The notes below the pieces were generated by a model. That model was not told the DNA's origin and searched no databases. It saw only the letters and a program-made list of their open reading frames with translations. Position numbers and translations under genes: made by a program. From the NCBI GenBank assembly GCA_014960805.1, contig CP063163.1, forward strand, positions 4,427,001 to 4,491,000: a stretch of DNA of 64,000 nucleotides. The letters are read 5' to 3'. The DNA is from Cytobacillus suaedae (GTDB lineage Bacteria > Bacillota > Bacilli > Bacillales > Bacillaceae_L). This document shows, piece by piece, positions 8,847 through 19,096 of the stretch (position 1 is its first letter; the number at the start of each line of letters is the position of its first letter).

Positions 8847-9193
8847 TAGACTACCTTCCTTTTTAAAAGAAACATCTTCTATATTCTTAAATTTAAGTAT
8901 ACATAAATCACTGTTCCCATGCTAACCTGAATTTTATTTTATCATAGTCCCTTTCATTACTTCTTCTTAAGAGGAAACTTATCTCAGTGTGATAAACTAT
9001 CTATGTTCTCGTGATACTCTGCTATTATTGTCATCATTATTGCAAATAACCTACTATTTCTTATATGATGTTAATTAGCAATCTTATCTTTTTATAGTGT
9101 AAAGTGTATAATTATAGTAATCGAAATTTAAAAATTGCTTAACACTATATATCGATTTCATTCAACTATTGGCACACTGGAGTGAACTTAATT
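8847..9193. other. Divergent intergenic region, no gene seen
   Basis: This AT-rich stretch lies between the divergent TraB and MFS genes and must hold both promoters. I find no clear sigma-A pair, no repeat and no small ORF with a good ribosome binding site. Confidence 0.5.
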
Positions 9194-10366
9194 TTGGAAT
9201 CTAAAAAATCATTGCCCATCCTCTTTTTGGTCATGTTTCTTGTCATGGTTGGGTTTGGAATTATTATACCTGTCATTCCTTTTTATGCTGAGGAGTTAGG
9301 CGCATCACCTACACAACTAGGATTATTAATGGCTGTTTATTCATTAATGCAGCTCCTTTTCGCTCCAATGTGGGGACGAATTTCCGATCGAATTGGTAGA
9401 AAGCCGGTTATGATGCTTGGTATTCTTGGACTTTCTCTTTCTTTCTTCTTAATGGCACTGGCTACTGAACTTTGGATGCTGTTTGCAGCAAGAATCATTG
9501 GTGGATTTTTGTCTGCTGCGAATATGCCAACAGTTACAGCCTACGTTGCAGACATTACCTCTGAGGAAGACCGTGGTAAGGGAATGGGGATCATAGGTGC
9601 ATCGATTGGCTTAGGATTTATTTTTGGTCCTGCAATAGGCGGCGTATTTTCAGAAGGCAGCTTAAATGTACCATTCTATCTTGCAGGAGCCTCTTCACTT
9701 TTAACGTTCTTTTTAATTTTATTTGTGTTAAAAGAGTCATTATCACCAGAGCAACGGTCAAATCAAGCAAAGGAAAGAACACCACTTCGTAAAGCAATCA
9801 ATGGGCCTGTTTCGATTCTGTATTTTTTACAGTTGTTTGTATCTTTATCGTTATCAGGTCTTGAGGCTACTTTTGCTTACTTTGCTTATGAGAAAGCAGG
9901 TCTAGGTACAGTTGAATTAGGATATATCTTCATGATCATGGGATTGGCTGGTGCACTTGTTCAAGGTGGATTAGTAGGTAGGTTAACGAAAAAGTACGGT
10001 GAAGGTATTGTGATCCAAATTGGTATAGTAATCTCGACAATTGGATTTGCTCTTATCTTATTTATTGATAGTTTTGCAACTGCCGCTATCTTCTTAACTG
10101 TTTTTGGAATTGGGAATGGCTTTATCCGTCCAAGTGTTTCTGCGTTGATAACGAAAAAGTCAACCTCAGGCCATGGAAGCACAACAGGATTACTCTCTTC
10201 CTTTGATTCACTTGGCAGAATTGCTGGACCTCCACTAGGAGGATTGCTCTTCTCCGTTGCTATTGGCTTACCCTATATTTCAGGAATGCTTTTATCAATT
10301 TTTGCTTTGTTCTTGTTCAAGCTTTATTCAGTACAAACCAAGAAGTCTATTTCGAGTACATTCTAA
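9194..10366 (+). CDS. MFS drug efflux transporter (TetA/NorA type)
   Basis: A 390-residue permease with twelve predicted helices. Motif A appears twice-conserved in the loop between helices 2 and 3 (GRISDRIGRKPVM). A motif C-like GxxxGPxxGG (GLGFIFGPAIGG) in helix 5 marks drug:proton antiporters. A GTG at 9182 is in frame but overlaps the GGAG at 9179-9182, so TTG at 9194, eleven bases after that site, is the better start. It differs from the other MFS gene in the window and has no visible leader ORF. The substrate is unknown; tetracycline-like and quinolone-like exporters share this pattern. Confidence 0.85.
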   Translation: MESKKSLPILFLVMFLVMVGFGIIIPVIPFYAEELGASPTQLGLLMAVYSLMQLLFAPMWGRISDRIGRKPVMMLGILGLSLSFFLMALATELWMLFAARIIGGFLSAANMPTVTAYVADITSEEDRGKGMGIIGASIGLGFIFGPAIGGVFSEGSLNVPFYLAGASSLLTFFLILFVLKESLSPEQRSNQAKERTPLRKAINGPVSILYFLQLFVSLSLSGLEATFAYFAYEKAGLGTVELGYIFMIMGLAGALVQGGLVGRLTKKYGEGIVIQIGIVISTIGFALILFIDSFATAAIFLTVFGIGNGFIRPSVSALITKKSTSGHGSTTGLLSSFDSLGRIAGPPLGGLLFSVAIGLPYISGMLLSIFALFLFKLYSVQTKKSISSTF

Positions 10367-10402
10367 AAAGAAACATCCCTTCAGCAAAGGGATGTTTCTT
10401 TT
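10366..10402. terminator. Bidirectional terminator between MFS gene and ldh
   Basis: Long stem 10366-10381/10386-10402 around the loop CAGC, A-rich on the left and T-rich on the right, between two converging genes. Confidence 0.88.
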
Positions 10403-10415
10403 CTTTAATTTATAT

Positions 10416-11429
<1,014 letters not shown>

Positions 11430-11538
11430 TCACATCGTGTAGATATTTTATAGCACGTTCTTATTCAATAAGTTGTTAGACCGCACCTTTCACTGGTGAC
11501 ATTTGCTTAATGGATAAAGTAGTATAACTAAATTTAAA

Positions 11539-11575
11539 ACAAAGACTAATACAAATTAAATGCATCAGTCCTTGT
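11539..11575 (-). terminator. Terminator of the LLM oxidoreductase gene
   Basis: A 12-bp stem (11539-11550 with 11564-11575) pairs completely in minus-strand RNA through two G-U pairs but has two mismatches in the plus sense, so it serves the minus-strand gene. A T-rich tract follows. Confidence 0.65.
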
Positions 11576-11602
11576 TTTTTAGTTTAAGATATTCTCTATT
11601 AT

Positions 11603-12658
11603 TTATTGCTCGGCTTCCCATTTCGAAATCTCTTCTCGAACCTTAGGGGCTACTTCGGTACCAAGCAGTTCAATTGCTTTCATAACATCCTCATGTGGCA
11701 TAGAACCAACTGGCACATGCAACATGAACCGTGTAACACCGACATTTTTTCGAAGGTAAATAATTTTTTGTGCTACTGTATCTGCATCTCCTACATACAG
11801 AGCTCCCTCAAAGCTTCTTGCTGTATCAAAACTAGTTCGGTCATAATGTCCCCATCCACGCTCTTTCCCTAATTTATTCATGACTTGTTGGGTTGAAGGG
11901 AAAAACTTATCCGCAGCTGTTTGAGTATCCTCGGCTACAAACCCGTGTGAATGTGAAGCAACTGAAAGTGTTGAAACATCATGACCCGCTTGCTCAGCAG
12001 CTTTTTTATATAGCTCTACTAGAGGAGCAAATTGAACAGGTCTTCCACCTATGATTGCTAGTGTCAAAGGTAAACCTAACAAACCTGCTCGAATGACAGA
12101 CTGTGTATTCCCCCCACTGCCTATCCAAATTGGTAACGGATCCTGAACCGGACGAGGATATACACCTAGATTGTTTATCGCTGGCCGATGCTTTCCACTC
12201 CATGTCACTTTTTTTGATTTTTGTAGTTCGAGCAATAATTCTAACTTTTCATCAAATAACTCATCATAGTCTCTTAAGTCATATCCGAACAATGGAAATG
12301 ATTCAATAAACGAGCCTCTTCCGGCCATGATTTCTGCTCGTCCATTTGAGATTCCATCAAGTGTGGAAAAGTCTTGGTATACTCGTACCGGATCCGCTGA
12401 TGAAAGAACTGTAACTGCACTTGTTAGCCTAATCTTTTCCGTCTGTGATGCAGCAGCTGCTAGAATAACTGCTGGGGAAGACGCTGCAAAGTCCTCTCTG
12501 TGGTGTTCCCCTACTCCAAAGACATCTAATCCCACTTTATCAGCGAGGACAATTTCCTCGACTACCTCTCTAATACGTTGCGCGTGACTGACTACTTCTC
12601 CAGTTTCTACATCTGGGGTTGTTTCAACAAACGTACTAATTCCTATTTCCATAGACAT
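11603..12658 (-). CDS. LLM class flavin-dependent oxidoreductase
   Basis: A 351-residue bacterial-luciferase-like monooxygenase with a TIM-barrel fold, expected to use FMNH2 or F420-like flavin. Features seen are GVGEHHREDFAASSP near 48-62, LTSAVTVLSS at the strand 4 region, GRAEIMAGRGS near 107 and PLPIWIGSGG near 175. The family acts on diverse alkanes, sulfonates and aldehydes, and the substrate cannot be read from sequence. The GGAGG lies five bases from the first ATG and eleven from the second (third codon), so the exact start is uncertain by two residues. It has its own terminator and no obvious partner gene. Confidence 0.88.
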   Translation of the reverse strand: MSMEIGISTFVETTPDVETGEVVSHAQRIREVVEEIVLADKVGLDVFGVGEHHREDFAASSPAVILAAAASQTEKIRLTSAVTVLSSADPVRVYQDFSTLDGISNGRAEIMAGRGSFIESFPLFGYDLRDYDELFDEKLELLLELQKSKKVTWSGKHRPAINNLGVYPRPVQDPLPIWIGSGGNTQSVIRAGLLGLPLTLAIIGGRPVQFAPLVELYKKAAEQAGHDVSTLSVASHSHGFVAEDTQTAADKFFPSTQQVMNKLGKERGWGHYDRTSFDTARSFEGALYVGDADTVAQKIIYLRKNVGVTRFMLHVPVGSMPHEDVMKAIELLGTEVAPKVREEISKWEAEQ

Positions 12659-12767
12659 TTCTACCTCCTACGTTTTGAAAAAACGGTATGTAAATTAATA
12701 ATGCCTATTTTGAGGCTTACGTTTGATAAATTCAAGTTTCAAGCACTCTCTATACAGTTGTGTAAAT

Positions 12768-13433
12768 CTAGGGTTCTATCAATTTTTCCTCACGAGCTTT
12801 TAATACAGCTTGAAGGCGATCTTGAACTTCAAGCTTTGAATAAATTGTAGAAATATAGTTTTTTACTGTTCCCTCTGCTAAATACAGCTCACGCGCAATT
12901 TCTCGGTTATCCTTTCCACCTGCAAGTAAACGAAGCACATCCATTTCTCTTTCTGTTAGACCATATCGGGGTTTCTTTTCATTTTCTTTCTTTATTTTAG
13001 TAGGTAAAGATTCATTCATTGTCCATTCAGAGATCATTTTTTTTGCAATGTCTTGTGGAATGAGTGTCTCCCCATTGTTAACTAAGCGTATACTCGATGC
13101 TAAATCTTCTGGCTGCATGGCCTTTAACAAATATCCGACAGCTCCAGCCTTCAGTGCCTCCTTAACATGTTCTATATCATGAAATGTGGTAAGCATAACT
13201 ACTCTAACTTCTGGATACTGTGTTTGAATATGTCTGGTTGCCTCAATTCCGTCCATTTCTGGCATGTGAATATCCATTAAAATAACATCTGGCTTATGTT
13301 CCTTACATAATTGCAAGGCCTCCAATCCATTAGATGCCAGTCCGACCACTTCAATATCAGATTCCACCCGTAAAACAATACGCAAACTACCTCGAATTAA
13401 TTCCTGATCATCTGCTATAAGTACTTTTATCAT
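12768..13433 (-). CDS. NarL/LuxR-family response regulator
   Basis: A 221-residue DNA-binding regulator. The receiver domain (1-120) has the acidic pair Asp8/Asp9, phospho-acceptor Asp54 in LMDIHMPEMDG, Thr in LTTF and Lys104-region. The C-terminal LuxR-type helix-turn-helix lies in LTEREMDVLRLLAGGKDNRE and onward to residue 210. The gene starts 3 bp after the stop of the histidine kinase gene, so the two are translated together as a two-component pair. The arrangement resembles B. subtilis DesKR, YvfTU and YxjML. The genes controlled are unknown. An inverted repeat upstream of the kinase gene is a candidate self-regulation site. Confidence 0.93.
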   Translation of the reverse strand: MIKVLIADDQELIRGSLRIVLRVESDIEVVGLASNGLEALQLCKEHKPDVILMDIHMPEMDGIEATRHIQTQYPEVRVVMLTTFHDIEHVKEALKAGAVGYLLKAMQPEDLASSIRLVNNGETLIPQDIAKKMISEWTMNESLPTKIKKENEKKPRYGLTEREMDVLRLLAGGKDNREIARELYLAEGTVKNYISTIYSKLEVQDRLQAVLKAREEKLIEP

Positions 13434-13436
13434 CCT

Positions 13437-14609
13437 TTATCCAGCCTTTCTGGTCTTAAGCGGTAGTTGGCAAGTAACCGTTGTACCGCCATTTTCACTA
13501 GAATCAATTGTTAATTCACCCTGATAGGACTCAATTCGCTCGCGCATAGCGGTTAGACCAAAACCAAATTCTGTATTCTTCATTCCTCTGCCATTATCCT
13601 CTATGGTTAAAATCAATTGTTCCTGTTCTATCATAAAACGAATCTCAATAAGGCTAGCACCTCCATGACGTTTTGCATTTGTTAAGGACTCCTGTAAACA
13701 TCGAATCAATGTTAAGGAGATTGTTTGGGAAACTCTAGTGTCCTTTCCAACCATTTCAAATTGAATCTGTGTTCCTGTATTTAGTGAAAACTCACTAGCA
13801 ATCTGTTTGAGTTGGGTAGATAAAGTACCCCCTTCATCTGGTGGAGCAATATGATGAATTTGGTTTCTGATTTCCTCAAGACCTTTTCTACTTACTTTTC
13901 TTAGTTGGTTTATATTATTGATGGCTTCTTCCGGTTCTTCTTTAATTAAATACGATACAGCATCTAGACCCATGATCACGGATGTTAATGTGTGTCCAAC
14001 TGTATCATGAAGCTCCCGTGAAAGCCGGTTTCGTTCTTCCAGAAGAGTAACTACTTCCACTTGTTTTGCATATTGTTCAAGAACTTGACGCTGTTGTTCA
14101 TTCTCAAGAAGTAGTTGTTGCATTCTCCATTGAGTATCAATGACTTTCCAAATAATATATCCTAGGCCGAAGAATAGAAAGCCTTCTATGATTGATATTG
14201 TAAAAGAAGAGATAGGTAAAACGATTGCCATTGCAATTGCGGGGATGACAGAGAACCAAATCCATAATGGAATTCGAACCCTGACAGAATGTATATTTGC
14301 AGCAGCACACATAGCTGGTATTGCAATGTATGAAAAATACACATCAATCATATGCGAACTATAAATCAAAAACGCCCCACTTAATACAAGCTCTATAACT
14401 GGATAAACCCACGTTTTCTTACCCATTGTCTTAAACCAAATGAATTGCGGAATTATACCTGCAAATAAACAGAACAATAGAATCTTGTAAAGTCCAAGCT
14501 TATCACCTTCATATTCATACCCTAGTAGAACTAAATGGACCACTACCCATATAACTCTTGTATAAAACAAAGCTTTATAAGCCCAATGGTCATTAAGGAT
14601 GTTCTTCAT
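13437..14609 (-). CDS. NarL-type membrane sensor histidine kinase
   Basis: A 390-residue kinase. Residues 1-155 form about five or six transmembrane helices with no large external loop, so the signal is probably sensed in the membrane, as in DesK. A coiled coil (about 160-195) leads to a HisKA_3 domain with phospho-acceptor His201 in SRELHDTVGH. The ATPase domain has DNGRG and FGLTAMRERI. It is the first gene of a two-gene operon with the response regulator. The ATG at 14609 follows a GAAGGAGAGAAG-like site. The stimulus is unknown; membrane fluidity and envelope-active antibiotics are typical for relatives. Confidence 0.92.
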   Translation of the reverse strand: MKNILNDHWAYKALFYTRVIWVVVHLVLLGYEYEGDKLGLYKILLFCLFAGIIPQFIWFKTMGKKTWVYPVIELVLSGAFLIYSSHMIDVYFSYIAIPAMCAAANIHSVRVRIPLWIWFSVIPAIAMAIVLPISSFTISIIEGFLFFGLGYIIWKVIDTQWRMQQLLLENEQQRQVLEQYAKQVEVVTLLEERNRLSRELHDTVGHTLTSVIMGLDAVSYLIKEEPEEAINNINQLRKVSRKGLEEIRNQIHHIAPPDEGGTLSTQLKQIASEFSLNTGTQIQFEMVGKDTRVSQTISLTLIRCLQESLTNAKRHGGASLIEIRFMIEQEQLILTIEDNGRGMKNTEFGFGLTAMRERIESYQGELTIDSSENGGTTVTCQLPLKTRKAG

Positions 14610-14690
14610 GCCTTCTCTCCTTCTCTTACTAACTCTTCTATAACCTTAGTCTCATATTACTAAATGGAAATTATTGTGCATAGGCTTTTT

Positions 14691-14714
14691 AGTCATATCT
14701 GGTCATATATGACT
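14691..14714. promoter_or_regulatory. Inverted repeat, candidate operator upstream of the two-component genes
   Basis: AGTCATAT at 14691-14698 and ATATGACT at 14707-14714 form a perfect 8-8-8 inverted repeat. It lies 82 bp upstream of the kinase start and 98 bp upstream of the divergent CPBP gene. NarL-type regulators bind such dyads and often autoregulate, so it could control both genes. This is inference from position and symmetry. Confidence 0.45.
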
Positions 14715-14724
14715 CCTTAAATAA

Positions 14725-14761
14725 AAATGGTTACTGCAGGCACTATGGGAAGTGACCATTT
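14725..14761 (+). other. Terminator-like hairpin in the CPBP upstream region
   Basis: An 11-bp stem (14725-14735 with 14751-14761, one G-T pair) is followed by CTTTTGC on the plus strand, 50 bp before the CPBP protease start. It looks like a terminator but lies in a divergent promoter region. It may be an attenuator for the CPBP gene or a leftover of a lost gene. Confidence 0.4.
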
Positions 14762-14811
14762 CTTTTGCATAATTAGGTTATAAATTAGATGAACTAAAGG
14801 AGAAATGATCT

Positions 14812-15618
14812 ATGAATATGTTAAAAAAAGTACAATCTTTTTTAAAAAATCACCCATTTATTTTTGCACTCTTTGCTCTACTAATAAGTCGAATTGCTGG
14901 TATGTTGACAATTAAACTAGTTCAGCTAGTTAATCCTGATTTAACCATACAGGCTGAGTTAGGCTGGCTACTAATGGCTGTATACGCAAGTGTAGTTGTA
15001 AGTCTAGTTTATTGGACAGATACGGCTGCTGAAATTGGTTTAAAACGACCTCATTCTATAAAAGAATGGATGTTATTTATCCCACTATTGTCTTTACCTA
15101 TTCTCATTCTAGCTTACAATGGTATCTATTCCTGGGGATTTGCCCAAAACCTTATACTCCTTATCGCTGCAATTGGTGTATCTATAAATGAAGAGGTATT
15201 ATTTAGAGGGATCTTATTGAGAGGATTCATGAAATGGGGTCCATGGGTTGCAATCTTTGTTCCTAGCGGATTATTTGCACTTGCACACTCAACGAATATT
15301 TTTGTAGGTTCCGACCCTACCTTTGCTCTTTTTCAAACGTTTTGGACATTTACAGCTGGAATTATGCTATCAGCGATAAGGTTACGTACAGGAAGCTTAT
15401 ACCCCGTTATCCTGTTCCACATCCTTCTAGATGGGGTTGAATATTTCTCAACGGGGCGTTATGGAGTTCATCCTGAAGGAATTTCCACTACTTTTCTACT
15501 AACGTTTTTAGTACTAAACATTATTCTAGCTATCTACGCAGTAATCCTTTTTTATAGAGGTTCAAAAAACCGTCCTGAAGCAACAACATTAAAACTTCAA
15601 AAAGCACACCTTTCATAA
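14812..15618 (+). CDS. CPBP family intramembrane glutamic endopeptidase
   Basis: A 268-residue integral membrane protease of the Abi/CPBP (CaaX-like) family. The three motifs are present: Glu127-Glu128 with Arg132 in NEEVLFRG, His159 in FALAHS and His203 in LFHILLDG. Around seven or eight hydrophobic helices are visible. Family members process prenylated proteins, protect against bacteriocins or act in signalling. AAAGGAG precedes the ATG by several bases. It is divergent from the two-component system and shares its intergenic region, so it may be one of its targets. That link is only positional. Confidence 0.85.
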   Translation: MNMLKKVQSFLKNHPFIFALFALLISRIAGMLTIKLVQLVNPDLTIQAELGWLLMAVYASVVVSLVYWTDTAAEIGLKRPHSIKEWMLFIPLLSLPILILAYNGIYSWGFAQNLILLIAAIGVSINEEVLFRGILLRGFMKWGPWVAIFVPSGLFALAHSTNIFVGSDPTFALFQTFWTFTAGIMLSAIRLRTGSLYPVILFHILLDGVEYFSTGRYGVHPEGISTTFLLTFLVLNIILAIYAVILFYRGSKNRPEATTLKLQKAHLS

Positions 15619-15635
15619 AGAAAGGTGTGTTTTTT
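15605..15635 (+). terminator. Terminator of the CPBP gene
   Basis: Ten-bp stem with loop ATAAA overlapping the TAA stop, followed by a run of six T. Confidence 0.85.
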
Positions 15636-15692
15636 GAATACAATCCATTTTAAAGCAAAAAATAGGGTAAGAAATAAAAAGAATGAATCTGG

Positions 15693-17024
15693 GTGTGGCT
15701 AACAATGGGATTAGGAAATCTCTTCATTCGAATTAGAAGGAGCTTTTGGTACCTTCCTTCTTTATATGGATTTATTGCAGCAGTTCTCGCTATTATAAGT
15801 GTAAAACTTAATACCTACTTAGCAAAGCTCGAACTATATCAAATTGTTCCAATCCTTTTTACGGATATTGACCTTGCACAAACGATATTAAGTTCGATAT
15901 CAGCTTCGTTGCTCACAATGACAACGATAACGTTCTCTACAATTCTTGTTGTATTAACAACCTATCTTTCACAGTTTTCTCCTAGAACACTACAAAATTT
16001 TATTACCGATCATAGTACTCAACGTGTTCTAGGTATTTTTGTAGGAGGATTTATTTACTCCATACTTTTACTCTTACTTTTAAGAGAAACAGATACAACT
16101 ACAACTTTTATCGTTCCTGCCATTGCTATATTCATTTCTATTGTTTGCTTACTTGTCTTTGTCTTCTTTATTCATCATGTTACTGGCTGGATCCAGGTAA
16201 GTAATTTAATTCATACGATTACCCTTGAAACAATTGACAAAATTAATAAAGACTTAAAGGATGTAAAAGATGTACAAGAAGATCCGCCATGGGAAGATTG
16301 GGAAAGTGAAGAAATTAAACATATCCCTCCGAAACATATTAGCTTAACTGGTTCTGGATATATTCAATATATAGATATTGAAGGCTTGGTTAAGCAAGCG
16401 ACGAAGGAAGATTGTATTATCCAAATTGAGAAAGAAGTCAATGATTATGTTGACGAGGATACTCCATTATTATCATTATGGTTTCTTTCCACTCATCAGG
16501 TGAAAGGAAATTACGATAAGTATTTCATTATTGGTTCAGAACAAGCTGCTGTTAATGATATAGAATTTGGGCTAACAAAAATTGTTGAAATTGGACTTCG
16601 TGCTTTATCACCAGGAATTAATGATCCAAATACTGCGATTAACTGTATCGATAATTTAGGAAAGATACTAACTAAGTTAGGAAGTAAGCATCTACCAAAG
16701 TCATATCATAATGATGATAACCGAAATCTAAGAGTTATTTATAAGAAACCTGATTTCTCTGATTATCTGTATAAATGCTTTTTTCAAATCCGCCAGTATG
16801 GATTTTCTGATATCTCTGTATTAACTGCAGGGATAAAAGCACTTACCTTGATTGCAGAAAGCAATTCCAAGCATATAAAGGAATTGGTTTGGGAATTTTC
16901 GGAGTATATTATTGAAGGCATTGATGCAAATATGCTCCTATCCTTAGATAGGCGATATATAAATGAGCAATTAAAAGCCCTTGCTAAAGCAACCGGTCAT
17001 AAGATTGAATACAAAGCAATTTAA
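15693..17024 (+). CDS. DUF2254 family membrane protein
   Basis: A 443-residue protein. Four hydrophobic helices lie in the first 165 residues, and the rest is a soluble domain. The first part with SFWYLPSLYG, a helix ending TTITFSTILVVLTT, and QFSPRTLQNF match the DUF2254 pattern. The function of the family is unknown. The listed start is GTG, which has only a weak upstream purine stretch; ATG at 15705 is equally possible and would shorten the protein by four residues. It stands alone between two terminators. Confidence 0.8.
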   Translation: MWLTMGLGNLFIRIRRSFWYLPSLYGFIAAVLAIISVKLNTYLAKLELYQIVPILFTDIDLAQTILSSISASLLTMTTITFSTILVVLTTYLSQFSPRTLQNFITDHSTQRVLGIFVGGFIYSILLLLLLRETDTTTTFIVPAIAIFISIVCLLVFVFFIHHVTGWIQVSNLIHTITLETIDKINKDLKDVKDVQEDPPWEDWESEEIKHIPPKHISLTGSGYIQYIDIEGLVKQATKEDCIIQIEKEVNDYVDEDTPLLSLWFLSTHQVKGNYDKYFIIGSEQAAVNDIEFGLTKIVEIGLRALSPGINDPNTAINCIDNLGKILTKLGSKHLPKSYHNDDNRNLRVIYKKPDFSDYLYKCFFQIRQYGFSDISVLTAGIKALTLIAESNSKHIKELVWEFSEYIIEGIDANMLLSLDRRYINEQLKALAKATGHKIEYKAI

Positions 17025-17055
17025 GGGCTTGTCCCTGAAAGTCAAAACATATTAA

Positions 17056-17089
17056 GGAAGTGTAGAATCATTAATTTTTCTACACTTCC
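17056..17089. terminator. Bidirectional terminator between DUF2254 and dedA genes
   Basis: Perfect 11-bp stem GGAAGTGTAGA (17056-17066) with its complement at 17079-17089, between converging genes. Confidence 0.8.
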
Positions 17090-17100
17090 CCTTATGTCAT

Positions 17101-17712
17101 CTACCCAACTGAATAGTTTTCGGTTTTCTTTCTACGTTTTTCCCCATATATCTTCCATACTATATAAGCAATTGTAAGAAGTAAAAATACCAATAGCAAT
17201 CTTGATTGATACTCAGTAACAAAAGCAATGACAGTATCAATATCTCCCTGATAAAAACGTCCTATGCTTAACAGTATAAAGGTTGAAGGAGCGATTCCAG
17301 CAATGGTTAGTAATGTATAAATAGAAAGCTTCATGTTTGACATTCCTGCTAGAAATGGAATCACATTCCCTAGATGTAGAGGACTTGAAAGGGCAACACT
17401 CCATATACCATGTTTAGTAAATGAGACCTTTGCTTTCTCCAACTTTTCTCTTTTGTCCTGGCTTAATCGTTTCTCCACAGACTTGCCAAACTTTAAGCCA
17501 ATATAATAGGGTATATAGCTTCCAATTGCGTAAACTAAACTCCCTACCAGTGAAATCCACGCGAGTTCAAACCACGATAAGTCCATAATAAATCCAACCG
17601 TTATGATTAAAAAGGTACCAAAAAAGGGCAAAGCACTACCTTCAATAAACATTGAAAGAAGGATGCCCCATATCCCCCATTCCTCAATTAATCCTAAGAT
17701 CATTTCTGTCAT
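17101..17712 (-). CDS. DedA family membrane protein (VTT domain)
   Basis: A 203-residue DedA/SNARE-associated family protein. It shows GSALPFFGT near 25-32, the amphipathic YIPYYIGLKFGK region, and a second half with PLHLGNVIPFLAGMS corresponding to the family's conserved Arg/Gly block; here HLGN replaces the common R-x(3)-P form. Members are membrane transporters or flippases linked to undecaprenyl phosphate or phosphatidylethanolamine movement and proton-motive force. In-frame GTG at 17727 overlaps the AGGTGGAG Shine-Dalgarno, so ATG at 17712 is preferred. Monocistronic. Confidence 0.82.
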   Translation of the reverse strand: MTEMILGLIEEWGIWGILLSMFIEGSALPFFGTFLIITVGFIMDLSWFELAWISLVGSLVYAIGSYIPYYIGLKFGKSVEKRLSQDKREKLEKAKVSFTKHGIWSVALSSPLHLGNVIPFLAGMSNMKLSIYTLLTIAGIAPSTFILLSIGRFYQGDIDTVIAFVTEYQSRLLLVFLLLTIAYIVWKIYGEKRRKKTENYSVG

Positions 17713-17845
17713 TTCAGTCAACTCCACCTAAATTACTCTATAGTAGTAGTTTAAAGTGGGATTGCATTTTCCAGTAGACACTAGAGGTGTAATTTCATAT
17801 ACGCCTTGAGGAGTATATAGATAATTAAGATTAGCATAAGTCACC

Positions 17846-18106
17846 TTACGATTCAGGCATAATCCAAATGATTTCACACGTTCGAACAAAGAATGTTGAA
17901 TCATGCTCTTTTATTACTACATGATCTGGTTTTGCATCAGCAATAATTCCATTCACTGGTCCGCGATTTGTGTCTATGACAACTCTTTTACCAACAAGAC
18001 TCATTATCGCCGCATAAACAAAGGGTTCTACTACTACAACTTGCATCGGAGCTTGCCCAACTGACTGCATCTGGTGATTCATTCCATTTGGATACATTCT
18101 GCTCAT
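17846..18106 (-). CDS. DUF2642 family small protein (YuzF-like)
   Basis: An 86-residue protein. The first 30 residues are rich in Met, Gln and Asn. The rest, with SLVGKRVVIDTNRGPVNGII and DHVVIKEHDSTFFV, looks like a single small beta-barrel of the DUF2642/Sm-like kind seen in Bacillus YuzF and spore coat associated proteins. GGAGGG seven bases before the ATG gives a strong start. An overlapping longer frame (to 18170) is in another frame and is a shadow. Expression in the mother cell is plausible from relatives, but no sigma-E or sigma-K promoter was identified. Confidence 0.7.
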   Translation of the reverse strand: MSRMYPNGMNHQMQSVGQAPMQVVVVEPFVYAAIMSLVGKRVVIDTNRGPVNGIIADAKPDHVVIKEHDSTFFVRTCEIIWIMPES

Positions 18107-18308
18107 TCATCGTCCCTCCAAGTTGATAATTAATACACATCCAACTTATGAAAATAACGACTTGGCTCATTCCGAAAAGTTCAAAGTACGGTTATTAACC
18201 AATCTGAGGATACATAAATTTATGAACCCAAAAAAGAGTAAATGACCATACTGTTTAATTCTTTCTATTCTATTTAGAGAATAGCTAAATTTGCCCTTAA
18301 ACTGCTTG

Positions 18309-18929
18309 TTAATTATTAACTACCATACGTCCCAAAGGACCATCTTCTTTAATTATATCCTCAATGTCATATACCGCAATTGGAAACATCGGAAAACCAA
18401 AGACATATGGTGTGATTTCATATAACTGAAAATAAATGACAAGCGTTTTATCAGCAATATAAAAGTCTTGATCTGGCCGAATAGTACTAAATCCATCTAA
18501 CGTTTGTATATCTCGCTCTTTTATTTGCAACTTGATTAATTCTGAAAGCCGCTGAATATAATTGCTCCCAGGTTTGAACAAATCTTTAAGCTGACAGAGC
18601 TTCCCGTTTTTCAAGTCATAAGTTAAGGATTTTATATAAGTCATTCCATGAGCGGCTTGTGAATGATACGTATAGTTTGAAAGTGATAAACTTAGCACCT
18701 CTCTTTGATTGTTTTTCATTTCATAGGCGCCGAGCATTTCCTCAACTGTTGTTGGCATATTTCCTACTTGCTCATCAATTAGTCGTTGGACTTGAGCTAC
18801 TATCGTTTGATTAATAAACATTTCTAGCCTATGATTTGTCATTCCATAAACCTGCGGATAATAAACAACTTTTTTCTGCCCGCTACTTATTCTTGCAGTT
18901 CTACTACTTACCGGAAATGAAATAGCCAT
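18309..18929 (-). CDS. DUF3298-domain protein (RsiV C-terminal-like)
   Basis: A 206-residue soluble protein without signal peptide or membrane helix. The sequence TARISSGQKKVVYYPQVYGM followed by a long alpha/beta region, SYHSQAAHG-like YTYHSQAAHGMTY and YFQLYEITPYVFG, matches the DUF4163-DUF3298 arrangement found in the lysozyme-binding part of anti-sigma factor RsiV and in stand-alone Bacillus proteins. Because it has no transmembrane segment it is not itself an anti-sigma factor. No partner sigma gene lies nearby. ATG at 18929 follows GGCGATT, a weak ribosome binding site, so the start is tentative. Function unknown. Confidence 0.7.
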   Translation of the reverse strand: MAISFPVSSRTARISSGQKKVVYYPQVYGMTNHRLEMFINQTIVAQVQRLIDEQVGNMPTTVEEMLGAYEMKNNQREVLSLSLSNYTYHSQAAHGMTYIKSLTYDLKNGKLCQLKDLFKPGSNYIQRLSELIKLQIKERDIQTLDGFSTIRPDQDFYIADKTLVIYFQLYEITPYVFGFPMFPIAVYDIEDIIKEDGPLGRMVVNN

Positions 18930-19096
18930 CGTTAATCGCCTTCAATCGTTTTTTATGTATTGTATTCCTTCATAGGCTGTAGTGACATATTAATTTGTAC
19001 TAAAACATTTTTTTTGTTGTGGATACGTAGAAATCCATTGCATGGGAAATAATACGATTGATATCATACCTATTCCTTTATAAGTAGGAGGAAATA

